From NCBI GenBank assembly GCA_026210745.1, contig CP110630.1, positions 1,860,001 through 1,924,000 of the forward strand: DNA of 64,000 nt. Reading direction: 5' to 3'. How positions within the stretch are numbered: position 1 is the stretch's first letter; every line of letters begins with the position of its first letter. The translations under genes were made by a program, and so were the position numbers. Positions 11,462-23,487 of this stretch are shown here, in pieces. Source of the stretch: Exobasidium rhododendri (Eukaryota; Basidiomycota; Exobasidiomycetes; Exobasidiales; Exobasidiaceae). Under the pieces are notes generated by a model. It was given only the letters and a program-made list of their open reading frames with translations. It did not search any database and was not told the origin of the DNA.

Positions 11462-12478
11462 ATGAGTGCTCCCCTTGAAAAAGCATTCAAGACCGTAGAC
11501 GGGCTGTCAATAAGCCTGGACATCTACTTACCAAGGAAGGCCACTGCTGAATTACCTGTGCCCGTCTTGCTATGGTGGCACGGTGGTGGGCTATTGCAAG
11601 GGTCGCGAAAAGGTGCGTGCCGATTAGTGCTCCCTTGAATGCTACGTATGCCTTACAGACGCCTCCTTCCCCCTCTACTCAATAAATACAAATGAAAAGA
11701 CATCGCTCCGCACTTACAAAGAGCTCCTGAACTTCATGACATTTGCGTTGTCTCTGCCGACTACCGATTAGCTCCGCAGACACGTTTACCAGGCATCCTT
11801 TCCGACGTTCGGGACGCTGTCAACTACGTCCAATCAAAAGACTTCGAGAGCATAACGCAGAACAAAGCCAATAACAAAAAGCTCATTGTAAGCGGAAGCT
11901 CAGCAGGAGGATGGCTGGCCCTTCTTGCAGGCTCGCAGCTTGGCTTTAAAGATTGCAATGTAGCGCCATATTCTAGTCCCGTCACTGCCGTTGTTGCGAT
12001 CTATCCCATCACCGACATTACAGCACCATTTTTCACCACTAAGCAACGGCCTGTATCCTACATGAATGGGCGCATCATTGACGGGCCCAAAGAACTCGGC
12101 AAGTTTCTCGATCCTGCTGCTCCAGCCAGTGCTTCTAGCTCCTCAGACAGTCCTCGAAGTGGATTTTACCACTACATGATTCAGGAAGCCCTTCTATCAG
12201 GTCTGCTCCTCGACGGCACTAGTATCTCGTCAAAGACTTTTACGATAGCTGCAGCGTTGAGAAATGGCATTATCTCAATGCCACCTACCCTAATGACGCA
12301 TGGTACAGAAGACGACAAGGTTCCTATCAGTCAAGCAGAAGACGTCCTCGCAGCGCTTCAAGAGAGAGGAATTGAGGCGCATCTTATTCGGGAGCAAGGT
12401 GAGAATCACTTGTACGATCGGGACGGAGAAGAAGAAATGAAAGAAATGTACGCTTTCATCCGACGCTTGACGGACTGA
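11462..12478 (+). CDS. Alpha/beta hydrolase (esterase/lipase, HSL-like)
   Basis: Exon 1 (11462-11612) and exon 2 (11700-12478) give 309 residues. The oxyanion motif HGGG is at 40-43, the nucleophile elbow G-S-S-A-G has Ser118, and Asp and His candidates lie in HGTEDDKVPI and EQGENHLYD near the C-terminus, so the triad looks complete. SADYRLAPQ is typical of the hormone-sensitive-lipase-like carboxylesterases. No signal peptide is seen, so a cytosolic esterase acting on a small ester is likely; the substrate is unknown. The donor is GTGCGT, and the in-frame acceptor (GAAAAG before 11700) is weak. The better-looking TACAG at 11660 would break the frame, so the intron end is the least certain part. 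Confidence 0.8.
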
Positions 12479-12792
12479 AAAAACCCATCGATGCCACCCG
12501 AAAAAGGACCTGCACAATAGATTGTCCGTCCATCACGCAACAAGCAACGAGCAACGTATACGATGCATCGACTTGCGATTAGCACAGTATTCGAATGGGT
12601 GATTTTGTGCAGATGAAAGAAGCCGATCACAAACTTGAGCAAAACGAAGGAGCATCTCACAAGAAGATAGCAATGAAGATAATTCTGTTGATCTAGTCAA
12701 GTATGGTACAACAATATATTGAGGAGACGGTGCGACTGCGTAATGTGACTGAAGGAGGCAGATGGAGTAAAGGTAGGTGGTGGCGTACAACT
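12479..12792. other. Convergent 3' flank
   Basis: 314 bp between the 3' ends of the hydrolase and the HERP-like gene. Nothing beyond presumed polyadenylation sequences is seen. Confidence 0.5.
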
Positions 12793-14965
12793 CTATAGAA
12801 AGCCCATATCTGCTTGGTCGGCTCCTTGCCATTCTGCAGCGGCGGCGGCCGCCTCAAGCTCTTGTGCAATGTCTATTTGTCGACCCACTCTTCTCTGATG
12901 GATGATTCGCTGACAGTAGGAGTGCTTCAGGTAATAAGGTACCTCTTCCATCGTAGTCGCTAATGATGACGATGCCGGAGAGGAAGATACGCCTCCTCCC
13001 TTCTCTGCTTTCGCCGCTACGTTTTCAGCGAACCTTGCCTTCCTTTCTTCTACTTTCTTTGCGACCGATCGCACGAGTTCCTCTCGTGCCTCTATGGCCT
13101 TTCTTCGCTTTTGCTCAATCTCTGGTAGGAGAGTCACGACCATGAGCAGCATTGGCATCAGAATCCAGTTGGTCGCCCTTTTCACAAGACGTCTTTGCGC
13201 AGATGCCCCGATTGAGCCTCTATGCTCGGAGGGCACAGTCTGCCAGCCGAATTCGTCATCTTCCGATGCCAAGCCGACGTACGCCAAGGTCTCGATCCAG
13301 TAATCAAAAGTGAGAGGAGAAGTTGATTGGTGGCGAGTAGACACTCGAGGCCGAAGCGATTCAAGACTCGTATCTTCTTCTGCCGCTGTGGTAGTCCCTT
13401 GCTCGTTAGAGGGAGAGGAACTTGTCGCTGTCGTTTGCGCAGGCGAAGGGTTGGTAGTCGGGTTTCTTCTCTGCCTTTCTCGGAGGGCTTCCTGACGTCG
13501 CCTCTGTTCCTGCTGTTGTGCAGTCTTCCAGGCTTGGAGGATGACAAAGATGAGTCCGGCACCGGCGATCATGCAAGCCTTGAAAGTGGTGGCACCTCGA
13601 GTGAAGATGTAGACCAAGAGAGTCATCTTCAGAGACATGAGAAAAGCAGGAATGGCGATGTTGACAAATTCAGTCATGTTGAAGACTACCCTCACTCGAT
13701 GCCTGTGAGCATCCCCGTTACGACCTGTTGCACGGGCTCCTCCGGCATTTACTGCCGCTGCCGCCGCGAGCATAGCAGCATGGCTGCGACGCAAAGTCGC
13801 TTGCAAATCCGTCGTATTTGTAGCTTGATCAAACAAATTCTGGTAATTGATCAGCTTGTCCATACGGTGGATTGTCTCCTGGAGGTACTTGATTCGCTTC
13901 ATGAGTGGAATCAAAGGACCTGAGCAAGCGTCACGCTTAGTTTGCAGCAGGTAAGGCAGACCTTGTAAAGTGACAGCCTTGTAAGTCATTTCACTGTGCT
14001 TGACGTTGTTGAGCAGCAACTCCTCATCGATTGGCTTCCACATCAGAACTTCCGTCTCCACTAATTCCACTGCAGTCATTATTTCTTCCGTGGTGCAGTC
14101 CATCTCTTTCGCTAGTTGCTCTACACTCTTGGTCATCTCCGTCACTTGATCCGGTTCCTTGGCTAAGTGGCCGTACACCTCCTTCCACTTGTCTTCGTAC
14201 AGCTCAACGTATCGATAGTAGGACCATGTCAGTAGAGATCGGAAGGACGTGTAGTTGGAAGGGTCCATCTTTTCGAGCACGTTGGCAAGGTGACGCTCTG
14301 GGGGGCTTTGGCGACTGTGACGAGGACGTTGTGGAAGATACATCGCAGGTATAGATTGGTGCAGTGCGTTTCTTTTCATGCTGGGAGCGGAAGTGGATGC
14401 TGCTGAGTTAGATGAGTCTACTTCCACCCATGCTTCATGAGGACTCGGCGGGGGGCGTCCTGCCCGACTGCTTGTCTGTCGGCGTAAAAGAGTAGGTCTT
14501 GGCTCGGTCCAGGCGGTTGGTCGAATAACGAGATGAATGGCAAGTGGCTCTCCGCGATTATCCTGCACAAGAGAATTCAGTCAGTATAGGGGCGGTAGAC
14601 AACATTCTTCCCTCACAACCCAGCCGATCTCTCACCAGAGGTACAATGTCGCCGACAATCGTGTCATCAGTCAGCAGCTGACCCAGCTTGAACATCCTCA
14701 TCCCATGAGCCTGCGGCCTGCCGGACCATGACCCTTCGATTTGTAATTTTACTTCTGCAATCGATGCATTCGAAGGTACAGATACCAAAGTCGACTCGGC
14801 AGCAAAATCCGGAAGAGAGGGACACTTAATCGATAGTGCTATCATGTCTGTCATAGGATTCGAGGCAGCGGCGACGCCGACACCGTCCTTAATGCCTACC
14901 ATCTCTGCTGAGTCCGGCAATCTCCTGTCGTTGTTCATCGAGAAGGCTGCCTCAACATCCGTCAT
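12793..14965 (-). CDS. ER membrane ubiquitin-like-domain protein (HERP/Dsc3-like)
   Basis: Exons 14965-14636 and 14562-12793 join in phase 0 to 699 residues. A ubiquitin-like domain spans about residues 40-125 (IALSIKCPSLPDF, SIAEVKLQIEGSW, MFKLGQLLTDDTI, LAIHLVIRP). A long Pro/Ser and helical middle follows. Then comes a hydrophobic hairpin (VNIAIPAFLMSLKMTLLVYI, ACMIAGAGLIFVILQAW) and a third hydrophobic segment (NWILMPMLLMVVTLLPEI). This order is that of HERPUD-like proteins and of Dsc3 in the fungal Golgi Dsc ubiquitin-ligase complex, which act with membrane E3 ligases in protein degradation. Which of the two it matches cannot be decided by eye. Its possible partner enzyme Ubc7 is encoded about 12 kb away. 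Confidence 0.6.
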
Positions 14966-15313
14966 GACCAGCGAATGACAAGGTGGATGCTAGTCAGTGA
15001 TAGCGTCAAGGATGAAAAAGATGGGTCTATCTCGTCCACCCCTTGTGAACTTATGCACCAACCTCTCGCCGGCTGTACTGCTTCCCCTGCTGCATATGAC
15101 GGCTTCATAATTAACTCTTACTCCCCTCCACGTCGGCCTAATACCCACGTGGCGACCTGGAAGGCTATTTCGATATTACCGGTATATATATACAAAGGGG
15201 GAGGGGGACACGCTCGAAAGCTACAGGACTTTGAATGCGCCAAGCTATATAAAAAAGGCGCAGACGGATTACTCCACCACAGGTTGTAGCAATCAAGACA
15301 GATCGACGAAGGC
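14966..15313. other. Divergent promoter region, HERP-like / ATG3
   Basis: 348 bp with two TATA-like tracts on the plus strand: an alternating TA run at 15183-15192 and TATATAAAAA at 15246-15255. The latter is 58 bp upstream of the ATG3 start. Confidence 0.5.
15246..15255 (+). promoter_or_regulatory. Likely TATA box of ATG3
   Basis: TATATAAAAA lies 58 bp before the ATG3 start codon, a fitting distance for a short 5' leader. Called from sequence match and position only. Confidence 0.5.
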
Positions 15314-16862
15314 ATGAATGCTCTTCAGGTAAGTCGAGCGGTGTCGCCCCTGACGAGTTCCCTTTTATTTACGCATACGGATGGACACTCCAGACGCACT
15401 TCTGGGCAGTGCGAGACTACCTCGCCCCCGTATTACGGGAGTCAAAATTTAAAGAACATGGCCGAATTACACCAGGTGAGTCTTTCCAGCGGACGAAAGG
15501 GGGAGACGCAGAGAGAGCATGTGTGTGCACTACACATGAATACGATGACTAATAAATTGTGCAACCTTCAGAGGAATTTGTGGCTGCCGGAGACTTCCTA
15601 TCATACAAGTTCCCGACATGGACATGGTCAAATGCTTCCTCGAGCGATGCAAAATATACCCGCGAATTCTTGCCTCCAAACAAGCAGTATCTCATCTCCC
15701 ACGGTGTGCCATGTTTACGACGAGTCAGTCAGATAGAGAGTGCTGCTACAGGGACAAGTAAGGCGGAAAAATTGAAAGAAGGGACAGCAAGTGCCGATGA
15801 GCGCATTTTGAATTTTAATGAAGGCCATGACGGAGAGGAAGTGAAGGGAAGAGGAGGGGACGAAGACTGGTTAGCGACACATCTCGATGGTAAGCAGCAG
15901 TGTATGAAAGAATGGATTCTCCAGAAAACTCTTAGCTTGACAATCTATTATCTTCAATTTTACCAGAAGAATCGTCAGCAGCACAACATGTTACTGACAT
16001 TGAAGATATGCCTGATACAGATGCTCCTGCGTGGGCTAAGAGCATGACGACCGGCGAAGAAGATGATCTGGCTGCCAAGGTAGCTGGGACTAGTATTGAT
16101 GATTCTGGACACGCTAATCTCAGCCGTCGAGGCGAAAGCACTAATGCGGCAATAGGAGATATTCCTGATATCGACGACGAAGAAGACGATGAGCTAGGCG
16201 GATTGGGTGAAGGGGTAGAAGAGGCAGATGACCCTGCTACACACTTTTCAAGACAAGCAGGGAGAGCGACATCAGATGTATCAAAAAAGGAGAACCGACT
16301 CCTGTCTGTCAGGACATACGACTGTCTCATTACATATGACAAATACTATCAAACGCCCAGAATGTGGTTGGTGGGATACAATGAAGCAGGTCGACCATTG
16401 AAGCCAGCCGAGATTTTTGAAGACATCAGCAGTGACTACGCTCAGAAGACGGTCACGGTGGAGCCATTTCCGCACGCAAACATGAGCACAGCCAGTATCC
16501 ACCCTTGCAAGCACGCAAGCGTTATGAAGAAAGTCATCGAAAGGATGAATGCCGGACTTGTAGCCGAACAGCAACGGGCAAAGGTAGCAGCAGCATCAGC
16601 ATCGGCGTCAGGAGTGTCAGGAGCGGGTGTATTAGATGCAGAGAAGAAGAAGAAGAAGGGGTGGGGACTAGGAGGAGCGATGAAGAAAGTCACAGGCAAA
16701 GAGGCAGATGGAGGTGGCGCCTCGCTCAGCACCGAAGCAGCCGATGATGAGCGCCATACAGAGGTCGAAGGACTACGAGTCGACCAATATCTGCTCATCT
16801 TCCTCAAGTTCATGGCTAGCATCGTTCCGGCCATTGAGATAGATGCCACTCAGGCAGTGTAA
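15314..16862 (+). CDS. ATG3: Autophagy E2-like conjugating enzyme Atg3
   Basis: Four exons (15314-15328, 15394-15475, 15572-15889, 15967-16862) join in frame to 436 residues. Exon 1 codes only five residues, MNALQ, but the join gives the family start, then [18 protein letters not shown] and [19 protein letters not shown]. The catalytic segment [12 protein letters not shown] holds Cys309 in the diagnostic HPC motif, and [16 protein letters not shown] and the C-terminal [17 protein letters not shown] block are conserved. Atg3 transfers Atg8 to phosphatidylethanolamine on the growing autophagosome. The protein is about 125 residues longer than the yeast enzyme, through an acidic insert in the flexible region (about 140-235) and a second, Ala/Ser- and Lys-rich insert after the catalytic helix. 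Confidence 0.95.
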
Positions 16863-16868
16863 GAGTGT

Positions 16869-16918
16869 GTGTAAGAATCACATGGAGTGCTCTGTGTAAG
16901 AATCACATGGAGTGCTCT
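16869..16918 (+). repeat. 25-bp perfect tandem duplication 3' of ATG3
   Basis: Two identical 25-bp units (16869-16893, 16894-16918) begin 6 bp after the ATG3 stop codon, so they lie in its 3' UTR. A 14-bp piece (ATCACATGGAGTGC) recurs at 26278-26291. Confidence 0.95.
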
Positions 16919-17222
16919 ACAGTGAATGAGGTACATGCGAAACGTCCCCTAAATTGATCAAAGAGCATTGATGGCTTGCTGGACTAGATAGACTATCAAT
17001 TAGAGATGTATGCCATTGAGCCAGCAGCAGTCGATCAGCTAAATATTGCGAAGAGAGTTGCCAGGACTATGGCCCACCTTTCTTGACTGGGATGGAGTCG
17101 AATTGCTAGGCAAAGCATGTCATAATTACAACGTCCTCGTCGTAGATCAAGCCCTTGGGCGATTTTTATCAATGTCCATCTAAGTTCTGCATGTGGCATT
17201 ATCGCCGACTAATATCGAATCT

Positions 17223-17472
17223 ATGGATTCAGACGCATGTGCTGAGAATGCAGAAATGACGATGTCCACTTCTCGAGCAATCCAACACCCTCCCCATCCC
17301 CACCCCCACTATCCCCACCTCCTTTGCCTACTACTGCAGCTCCCTCTTCCGGGCGGCTACTCTCATCGCACCGGACCCATACGATCAAGTGTCAGACCCT
17401 GTCAGACGAGATTGATGATGTGGGGAATGTACAGTCTCAAATAAACAATTTGGTCATAGCCATGACGAAGTG
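17223..17472 (+). other. Possible small coding region, frame unresolved
   Basis: An ATG at 17223 opens an acidic N-terminus (MDSDACAENAEMTMSTSRA), but that frame soon becomes His/Pro-rich. Another frame over the same bases reads a Pro/Ser stretch followed by a helical-looking end (CQTLSDEIDDVGNV, then QSQINNLVIAMTK) up to a stop or a GTGAGA donor near 17470. The two could be joined by an unseen intron or a frameshift. No family recognised; it may equally be non-coding. Confidence 0.25.
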
Positions 17473-18201
17473 AGAATATGCAAGAGGAGTTATCCCCCAA
17501 GGACAAGGAGATAGCTGCGCTATATGTGCTAAGCTGCTATGCTTTCTATGCGTGGGGAACACCAGCACACTCCTATCCGGTATCTCAGTCTCAGTCCGGC
17601 AAGGCACGCCATCTCGTATCTCCTTCGGACGTGCAGCAGTTTCCGGTCGTAAGATTTCCCAGCGTTCTTTATTTTTTTAACAACGCGATAGCAACACTAT
17701 TGATCTCCTCACGATTGTTACCATTTCTAGCTGCATACCTTTTTGGATTTCTTCGCTTCGACCGTTTATCACCGAAAAGTGTGCGTCGCGCCCCTTCAGA
17801 GGAAAACCCGATCAGACACGGCCGGACTGTACACGGATCTTCCGGTCGTTGAAAAGCACCGAATCTGTCAACGATACCTTTTTCTAAAATTTTCCCGCAC
17901 TTTTATTATTGCAAAGGACAATAAATTTTTTTCGAAAAAGGGGTTTTGACACTCCAAATTACAATACTATACTGACTGTGTACTGCTGTCTGCATCTGAA
18001 AACTAAAATTGTGCCACCCGGGTCAACATTATCCTAAAGAGCGAAAATGCCGCTTCGTTGGAGAGAAAAATAATGAAAGGATGCAAACCTTCATCGGCGC
18101 AGTCGGAACATTATCTTATAAGACTGCACCGAGTCATACTCGAACGAAACATCTTCGCTCTTTCCATCGCTTCTACTCAGCGCTCTCTCGACTAATCAGC
18201 A

Positions 18202-18209
18202 TATAAATA
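18202..18209 (+). promoter_or_regulatory. TATA box of the small gene at 18380
   Basis: TATAAATA stands about 170 bp before the start codon at 18380. The leader between them is rich in CA and pyrimidine runs (18243-18345), a style common for strongly expressed fungal genes. Inferred from position. Confidence 0.55.
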
Positions 18210-18379
18210 CAGGCAGCCTTCCTTAACGAAGCTTTGCATTTTACACACACAACATCAGATACTGAGCTTGCACCGTGTTTCCAATAATCTCAGAAAGATA
18301 TATACACACAACACCTACACCAGACACACGCACACACACACACCAGACTCCAGTACCACACGAAATACTAGTTCCGAAG

Positions 18380-18815
18380 ATGCACACATTCCAGAATCAT
18401 GTCGTCTTCCAGTCATTCAGCGATCTCTACCGTGAGGAGAAGCGACAAGACGAGGAAGGATCATCAAAGAGCAGCAATTGCAGTTCAAACGTCAGTCGAG
18501 CCAGCTCTTTCTCGTATGGAGTCGCATCTAGCTATGCAAGTACGGGCTACAACCTCAGTCGAACTACTACACAGGTGGGTTTGCAGCGCTCGAGTGTTGT
18601 TCGGCAAAAGTACATGGTGCAGATCGGCTGACTCTCTTCTTTCCTTCCCTCTTATGATCTAGTCTTCGAATGAGTCCTCTGCAGAACCACAGTACTACCC
18701 AGCTGCACTCTACCATAGTCGGATAGCGCGAAATGCGGCACTGAGAGAGATCGATACCGTCACCCTGAACGACGAAGAATCTTCATCACAAGATCTTTCG
18801 CTCAAACGATATTAA
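18380..18815 (+). CDS. Small Ser/Tyr-rich protein of unknown function
   Basis: Exon 1 (18380-18574) and exon 2 (18663-18815) join in phase 0 across a GTGGGT...TAG intron to 115 residues. The protein starts MHTFQNHVVFQSFSDLYREE, is rich in Ser, Tyr and acidic residues, and ends DLSLKRY. There is no signal peptide, membrane segment or recognisable domain, and I do not recognise the family. A good TATA box and a long CA-rich leader support a real transcript. A second ATG at 18399 opens a different frame that is open to 18662 over the same bases, so the reading frame is not beyond doubt. Confidence 0.5.
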
Positions 18816-19123
18816 TGGACGGATCGTACACCTATTTCAGATGCATCTCTCCTCCAATCCTCTACTACTATACCCCCTCATCTTGTAACACTATCATCAT
18901 GTCGTGACACACCACTCTGAGAGAATCGGAACATATCTTATTCGAGAAGTGCCATAGGGGATCATAAGCAGCAAGAGTAAGCGATAGAAAGTTGATGCGA
19001 TGGAAAGTTGAAAGAGGGATGGTATGAGCTTTGACTGAGACGGCAGAGAGAGAGAAAGAGGAAAGGGGGAGTGTCACAATGACAATAGAGCCACAGGTAG
19101 AGGACGGCGAGCAAAGGCACTGC
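18816..19123. other. Convergent 3' flank
   Basis: 308 bp between the small gene and the tricalbin stop. No structure seen beyond short pyrimidine and purine runs. Confidence 0.5.
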
Positions 19124-22100
19124 CTACTCTTCCATTTTGCTCTTGCGATGAAAGGGATTGTGAATACGACTGCGCCTCTTACCGCCAGGCGAGCCGGTAA
19201 CGTTACTTTCAGCAATAGAAGCCGCATCGTTGTTGTGGAACCCCATGGCTGCATCATTGTTGACGGAATAGCCTTCAGAGGCAATGGCAGCAGGCTGGAC
19301 TCCTTCGGGTAGATCGGGCACGTCAGGTACTGCACTACCGTTCGCAACTCCTCCGTCGACTGTCGCGGTGTCAAGGGTGTTGCCATGTTGATGTTTCTTG
19401 CCTCCACGTAAGAGTGTATATCCTGCTTTTCCTATTCCTCCTACTCCCTTTCCCACCCCTCCGACAGCACCTACACCAAGCTTTCCCACCCCTCCCACCG
19501 CACCCACTCCAAATTTACCCACATCTCCCACTGCTCCGACACCGAATCTCCCAACCCCACCAACTCCTTGCGTAAATGTTCTTCCCAGGGATGTTCCCTT
19601 TCGTCCTCGAAGAGCAATAAATTCTGGTCGGAATATGAAGCGCACTGTGATTGTGCCGCCTTCCAATGCTCCTTTGCCTGTAATCGGAATCGTCTCTTCT
19701 CTCGCTTCAAACGGTTCTAGATCTGCTAGGTTAACCTTTGCCTGACCTAGCTTGTCTGGCGTTCCGACTTGATCCCAATCAAAGATTTCAAAGTAGCAAT
19801 CAGCGTGAACTCGAGAGGGCACTTCACATTCACCTAGCTTCTCATCCCAGACTGGATTCAACGTTTTCTTCACCACTTTTGACTTGAAGACTCGCTCTCC
19901 GTTCAGTTGTAGAGTGACGTACGGATCAGAGTACTTGCCACCTCGATCTGCTCCTCGCAAACCTTTAGCAGACAGTACCGTCACAGCGAGGAAGCCCATG
20001 TTGTTGACCGATTCAACAGGCTCAATATGGACATCAGTCGGTATATACTTGCAAGTCAACGTAATCGTGCTCTGACTAGTACCTGCATCACTCGACAGTA
20101 AGAACTCCGCTTCCTTGTCCAGTGCCCTTTCCATGACATCCTTTGTGTTACCTTGGAATTCTGCAAAGACAGAATTGGTATCGTTGCCAGTCTTGAGCTT
20201 CATCCACATTCGACTCCAGTCCAGCTCCTTGATCGTTGCCTCACCGACTTCGTCAAAAATACTGGTCTGTGTTCTGGCTACCTCGGTGGTGTAAGCTGGC
20301 CAATATGCGTCGTCGAAGAGCACTTCCAATTTAGCATTCTTCTTGGCGATCTTGCCTCGGAGAATGTTGAAGACAAGGATACCAGACTGCGTCTGCAGTA
20401 TGTTTTCTCGAGACATCGACACACCAGAATCGACGTTTAGGTTCTCTTTAGGATCCGCACTGTTGTCCATACTTTGTGCAGTCTTGGCCGTCTGAATCGA
20501 CGTAATAGATGCGAGCGATTCTTGACCTTTTGTATGACCTTGCACCTCCCTTTCGTGCTCTTTCACTTCTCTAAGGTGACTTCCTCCGACGACAGGGAAG
20601 CGATGATGCTCTTCCGCTCCATTCATTTCTGGCGCTGATGATGCATTCGCCTCATCGACATCTCCTCCACCAGCGTCGCCTTCGCCCAACTTAGCAGCAA
20701 CTTCATTACCTGCTCCAGCGAACTCCACCCCTGCCAAATTAAGGGAAGGTAAGAATTCACAATCAAAGACAATCTCGCCCTTGTAGATTCCTCGTCCTAG
20801 GTCCAGCTTCTCCTTGCGACTCTTTTTCCCCAGACTCGAGTAAGGATAGCTTTTATTGCTGATGTTCTCCCTTGCCATATCTGCCATCGAAACTTCACAG
20901 GATCCGATAGATCGGTCTTTCGTGTTGTTCTGATAGTCCATCACTTCGACGGTGATCTTCTCCTTGAGATTATGTATCGGCGCATACAGGATCTCGCCTT
21001 CCCAATTGGGATTCAAATCATTGTTGATGATCTTGGAGCCGTCCACCTGTTGGCCTCTCATCTTCAAGCTGACATAGGGATCGCTCTTGCCTCCCATAGC
21101 TGCTTCCACGTTCTTCACGCCAATCGCCTTGTGCATCCAGAACTTGACCACCCCGATGGCGGGAGTGTATCCACTTCCACCATTCATACTACCACTCATC
21201 AACACTGGTTTCCACTCCACTGACATTCTTACTCTGCCATCCTTGCTTTTCGACAAGGGGAACCAATCTTGCTTTCGATCTTTAGCTGCTAGAAGATCGT
21301 CCAGCTTGACATTCAAGAAGGACACGACGGGATCCTTTGATACCTCCTTATCATCGAGGATCTGCACGCCAATCACTGCCTTTGTACGTTCCGTCACCAA
21401 GAACTCGAAATGATCCTCCCAAATCGGAGCAGTCGTCCTCTTCAACACGGCAGTATCTCGAACTTTATTGCCATTCAACAAGATACGAGCTTTGGGATTG
21501 AGGTCTCCCAACAGACCGGACCGTTTATCAAGATCCTTCGCTTGATGGATGGTAAATCGAACAACACCAGATCGAGTTTCAGGAAGCGGTTCTGGCTTGC
21601 CATCTTGTCCTACTTTCGGTTTAATGACTGGATAGTAAGAAAGTGAATATTGCAGGGCTCCTCTCTCTTTCCCTTCCAGCATGACCGGAGTGCTGAGATG
21701 GTTGTGCTCCGGTTCATGTTCTAATTCCTTCAACTCCCACGCAGCTGATCCCAACTTCGAGTCTGATCGATGGTCGTTGAAGTCCATGACGTTCAGGGTA
21801 AGCATGCCATTCAAATTGTTGAGCAAGATAAAGTGACTCGATTTGAATTGAGGATTGGTGGTACTTGGCTTGAATTTAGTCTTTGCTAGTGTGTCTTTGT
21901 CATCCACCGAAATGGCAACATATGGATCAGGTGTACCTCCTCCCATCTTGACGCCTCTCAGATTTCTCGCATTGTATATCGTGATCTGTAGCACTCCGCA
22001 AGCAGTGTCTAGTGGAGTGCCCGAGAGTAGTTCTTCCAGATTGATAGTGAAAGCATTGGGGTTGTACATCATTGGACCGATATTGGCGTCCACTTGACCT

Positions 22101-23487
22101 TTAATGAAGCCTTCCAGACCAGGTACGACCGCCATGACATCGAAACCAAATGTATTTCCTCCGACAGGCTTGAGAACAAAGTCGAACTGAGGTGGTTCCA
22201 TCAGAGATACGTCGACCACTTGAATATGCGGAAACGTCGAGATTAGCTTCATCTTGATTCGGGCATGGGCAGTGAAGGAGATGTCCTCGACCAGAATGGG
22301 CAGTCCTGCTCCTACAAAGCCACGACCAATTCGAATAGTCAAACAGATCTTCGGATTTATTTTTCGGGCAGCTTGTCGCACAGTCAAATCTTGTGTATCG
22401 TTTGGAGTAAATGAGATCTTCCAGTCCATACACACAATGTCATCGGCCGTAGCCGGAAAGGTGCGCACAAAGTCTATCCTAGAGGAGAGATAGGAAAGTA
22501 AGAGTTCAATGTCAATGATTACCATCTCAAGGTGACGAATTTTCCACATCTTCATTCCTTGTCTCACTGCGGTGCTTTGTTTCCTAGAGTGAAAGTAGTC
22601 ATCCGGATCGAGTCGAGGAACGAGGGGCACTGTTGCACCAGTACTGCGTCGACAGTAGAAATGATCGTTGCACTAAGTACAGGCTCGTAGATGAGCCAGA
22701 ATCTCCGAAGGAATTGATTGATCCAACCGGCCGACTCGAATTCCGACATCATATGCTTCTTTGCAAGCTCTCTGCCGATATCGTCTCTAGTTCTCTGGCG
22801 AGTCCTTCGCATACTCGCATTATAGTACGTAACAGACACTGCTCCAACAATCAGCATCCATATCAAACCACCTCCAAATCGAGTCCCGAAGTAAGTAGCC
22901 AAGACTGCGACAAGGATAGCCGCGCCATCAAACCAGAATCTCCCATACCATTGATCTGCAAGGTATTTGCTGACTATTTCTGTCTCTGGATGCGGTCTTG
23001 TCTCTTCTTGGCCTGGTTGCAAGCCAGGCTGACCTTCGAGCATCTTCTTTGCAACTCCCGTGTGCCCTACCTCATAGTAATCGGGTATCGTTGAAGTTGC
23101 TTGACCGACTTTCGGACCTTTTCCATCACCCAATTGCCCTTCAAGTTTGCTCACTCGATCAACGTCAGCTGCAGTCATGGTAGCCGAGACTTTCTTGCCT
23201 CCAACATCGGATATCATTCCTATGCCTTGACTTTCCTGGGCTGCTCTCGGCGGTCGCATTTGATCCATCTGTTTCTTTGCTTGCGCTCCTTTTTGTTCGG
23301 GTGTAGCATTTTCATCGAATTCCATCACATTGGCTCCAGCATTACGATCTGCTTGCATTTGTTGTGCTAGAGCTTCGTGATCCCTCTGATCCTGCTTTTG
23401 CAGGTTGGCGAGACCTTCTGGTCCTGGCGCATTAACAGGCGCTCCATTGCCCTGAACCTCGTAATCCTTTGCTTTGATTGCGGACAT
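19124..23487 (-). CDS. Tricalbin-like SMP/C2 lipid-transfer tether
   Basis: Exon 1 (23487-22568) and exon 2 (22478-19124) join across an 89-bp intron to 1424 residues. Residues 1-190 are disordered. A hydrophobic hairpin (FWFDGAAILVAVLATYFGTR, GLIWMLIVGAVSVTYY) at about 195-235 anchors it in the ER. The SMP domain runs from about 255 to 460 across the exon joint (DWKISFTPND, GFVGAGLPILVEDISFTA). Five C2 or C2-like repeats follow, with DPYV motifs in the first, third and last; the fourth is divergent. Tricalbins tether cortical ER to plasma membrane and move lipids, with Ca-dependent C2 binding. The C-terminus carries an unusual Gly/Val-rich tandem repeat and then a basic end. Length and order match fungal Tcb proteins. 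Confidence 0.92.
19436..19575 (-). repeat. In-frame tandem repeat, Gly/Val-rich
   Basis: Near the 3' end of the tricalbin gene a unit of about 11-12 codons (FGVGAVGDVGK and variants) is repeated about four times. It is visible in DNA as recurring CCCACCCCTCC-like blocks. Confidence 0.8.

Larger units (their letters stand above)
16863..18379. other. Long stretch without a firm gene
   Basis: About 1.5 kb. It holds a 25-bp tandem duplication just after the ATG3 stop, a possible small reading frame at 17223-17472, AT-rich sequence at 17880-17960, and at its right end the TATA box and CA-rich leader of the next gene. Confidence 0.5.

Noticed and set aside
11641-11699. Alternative acceptor TACAG at 11660 in the hydrolase gene
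   Set aside because: It is a better splice site by sequence, but puts the hydrolase core out of frame with an early stop.
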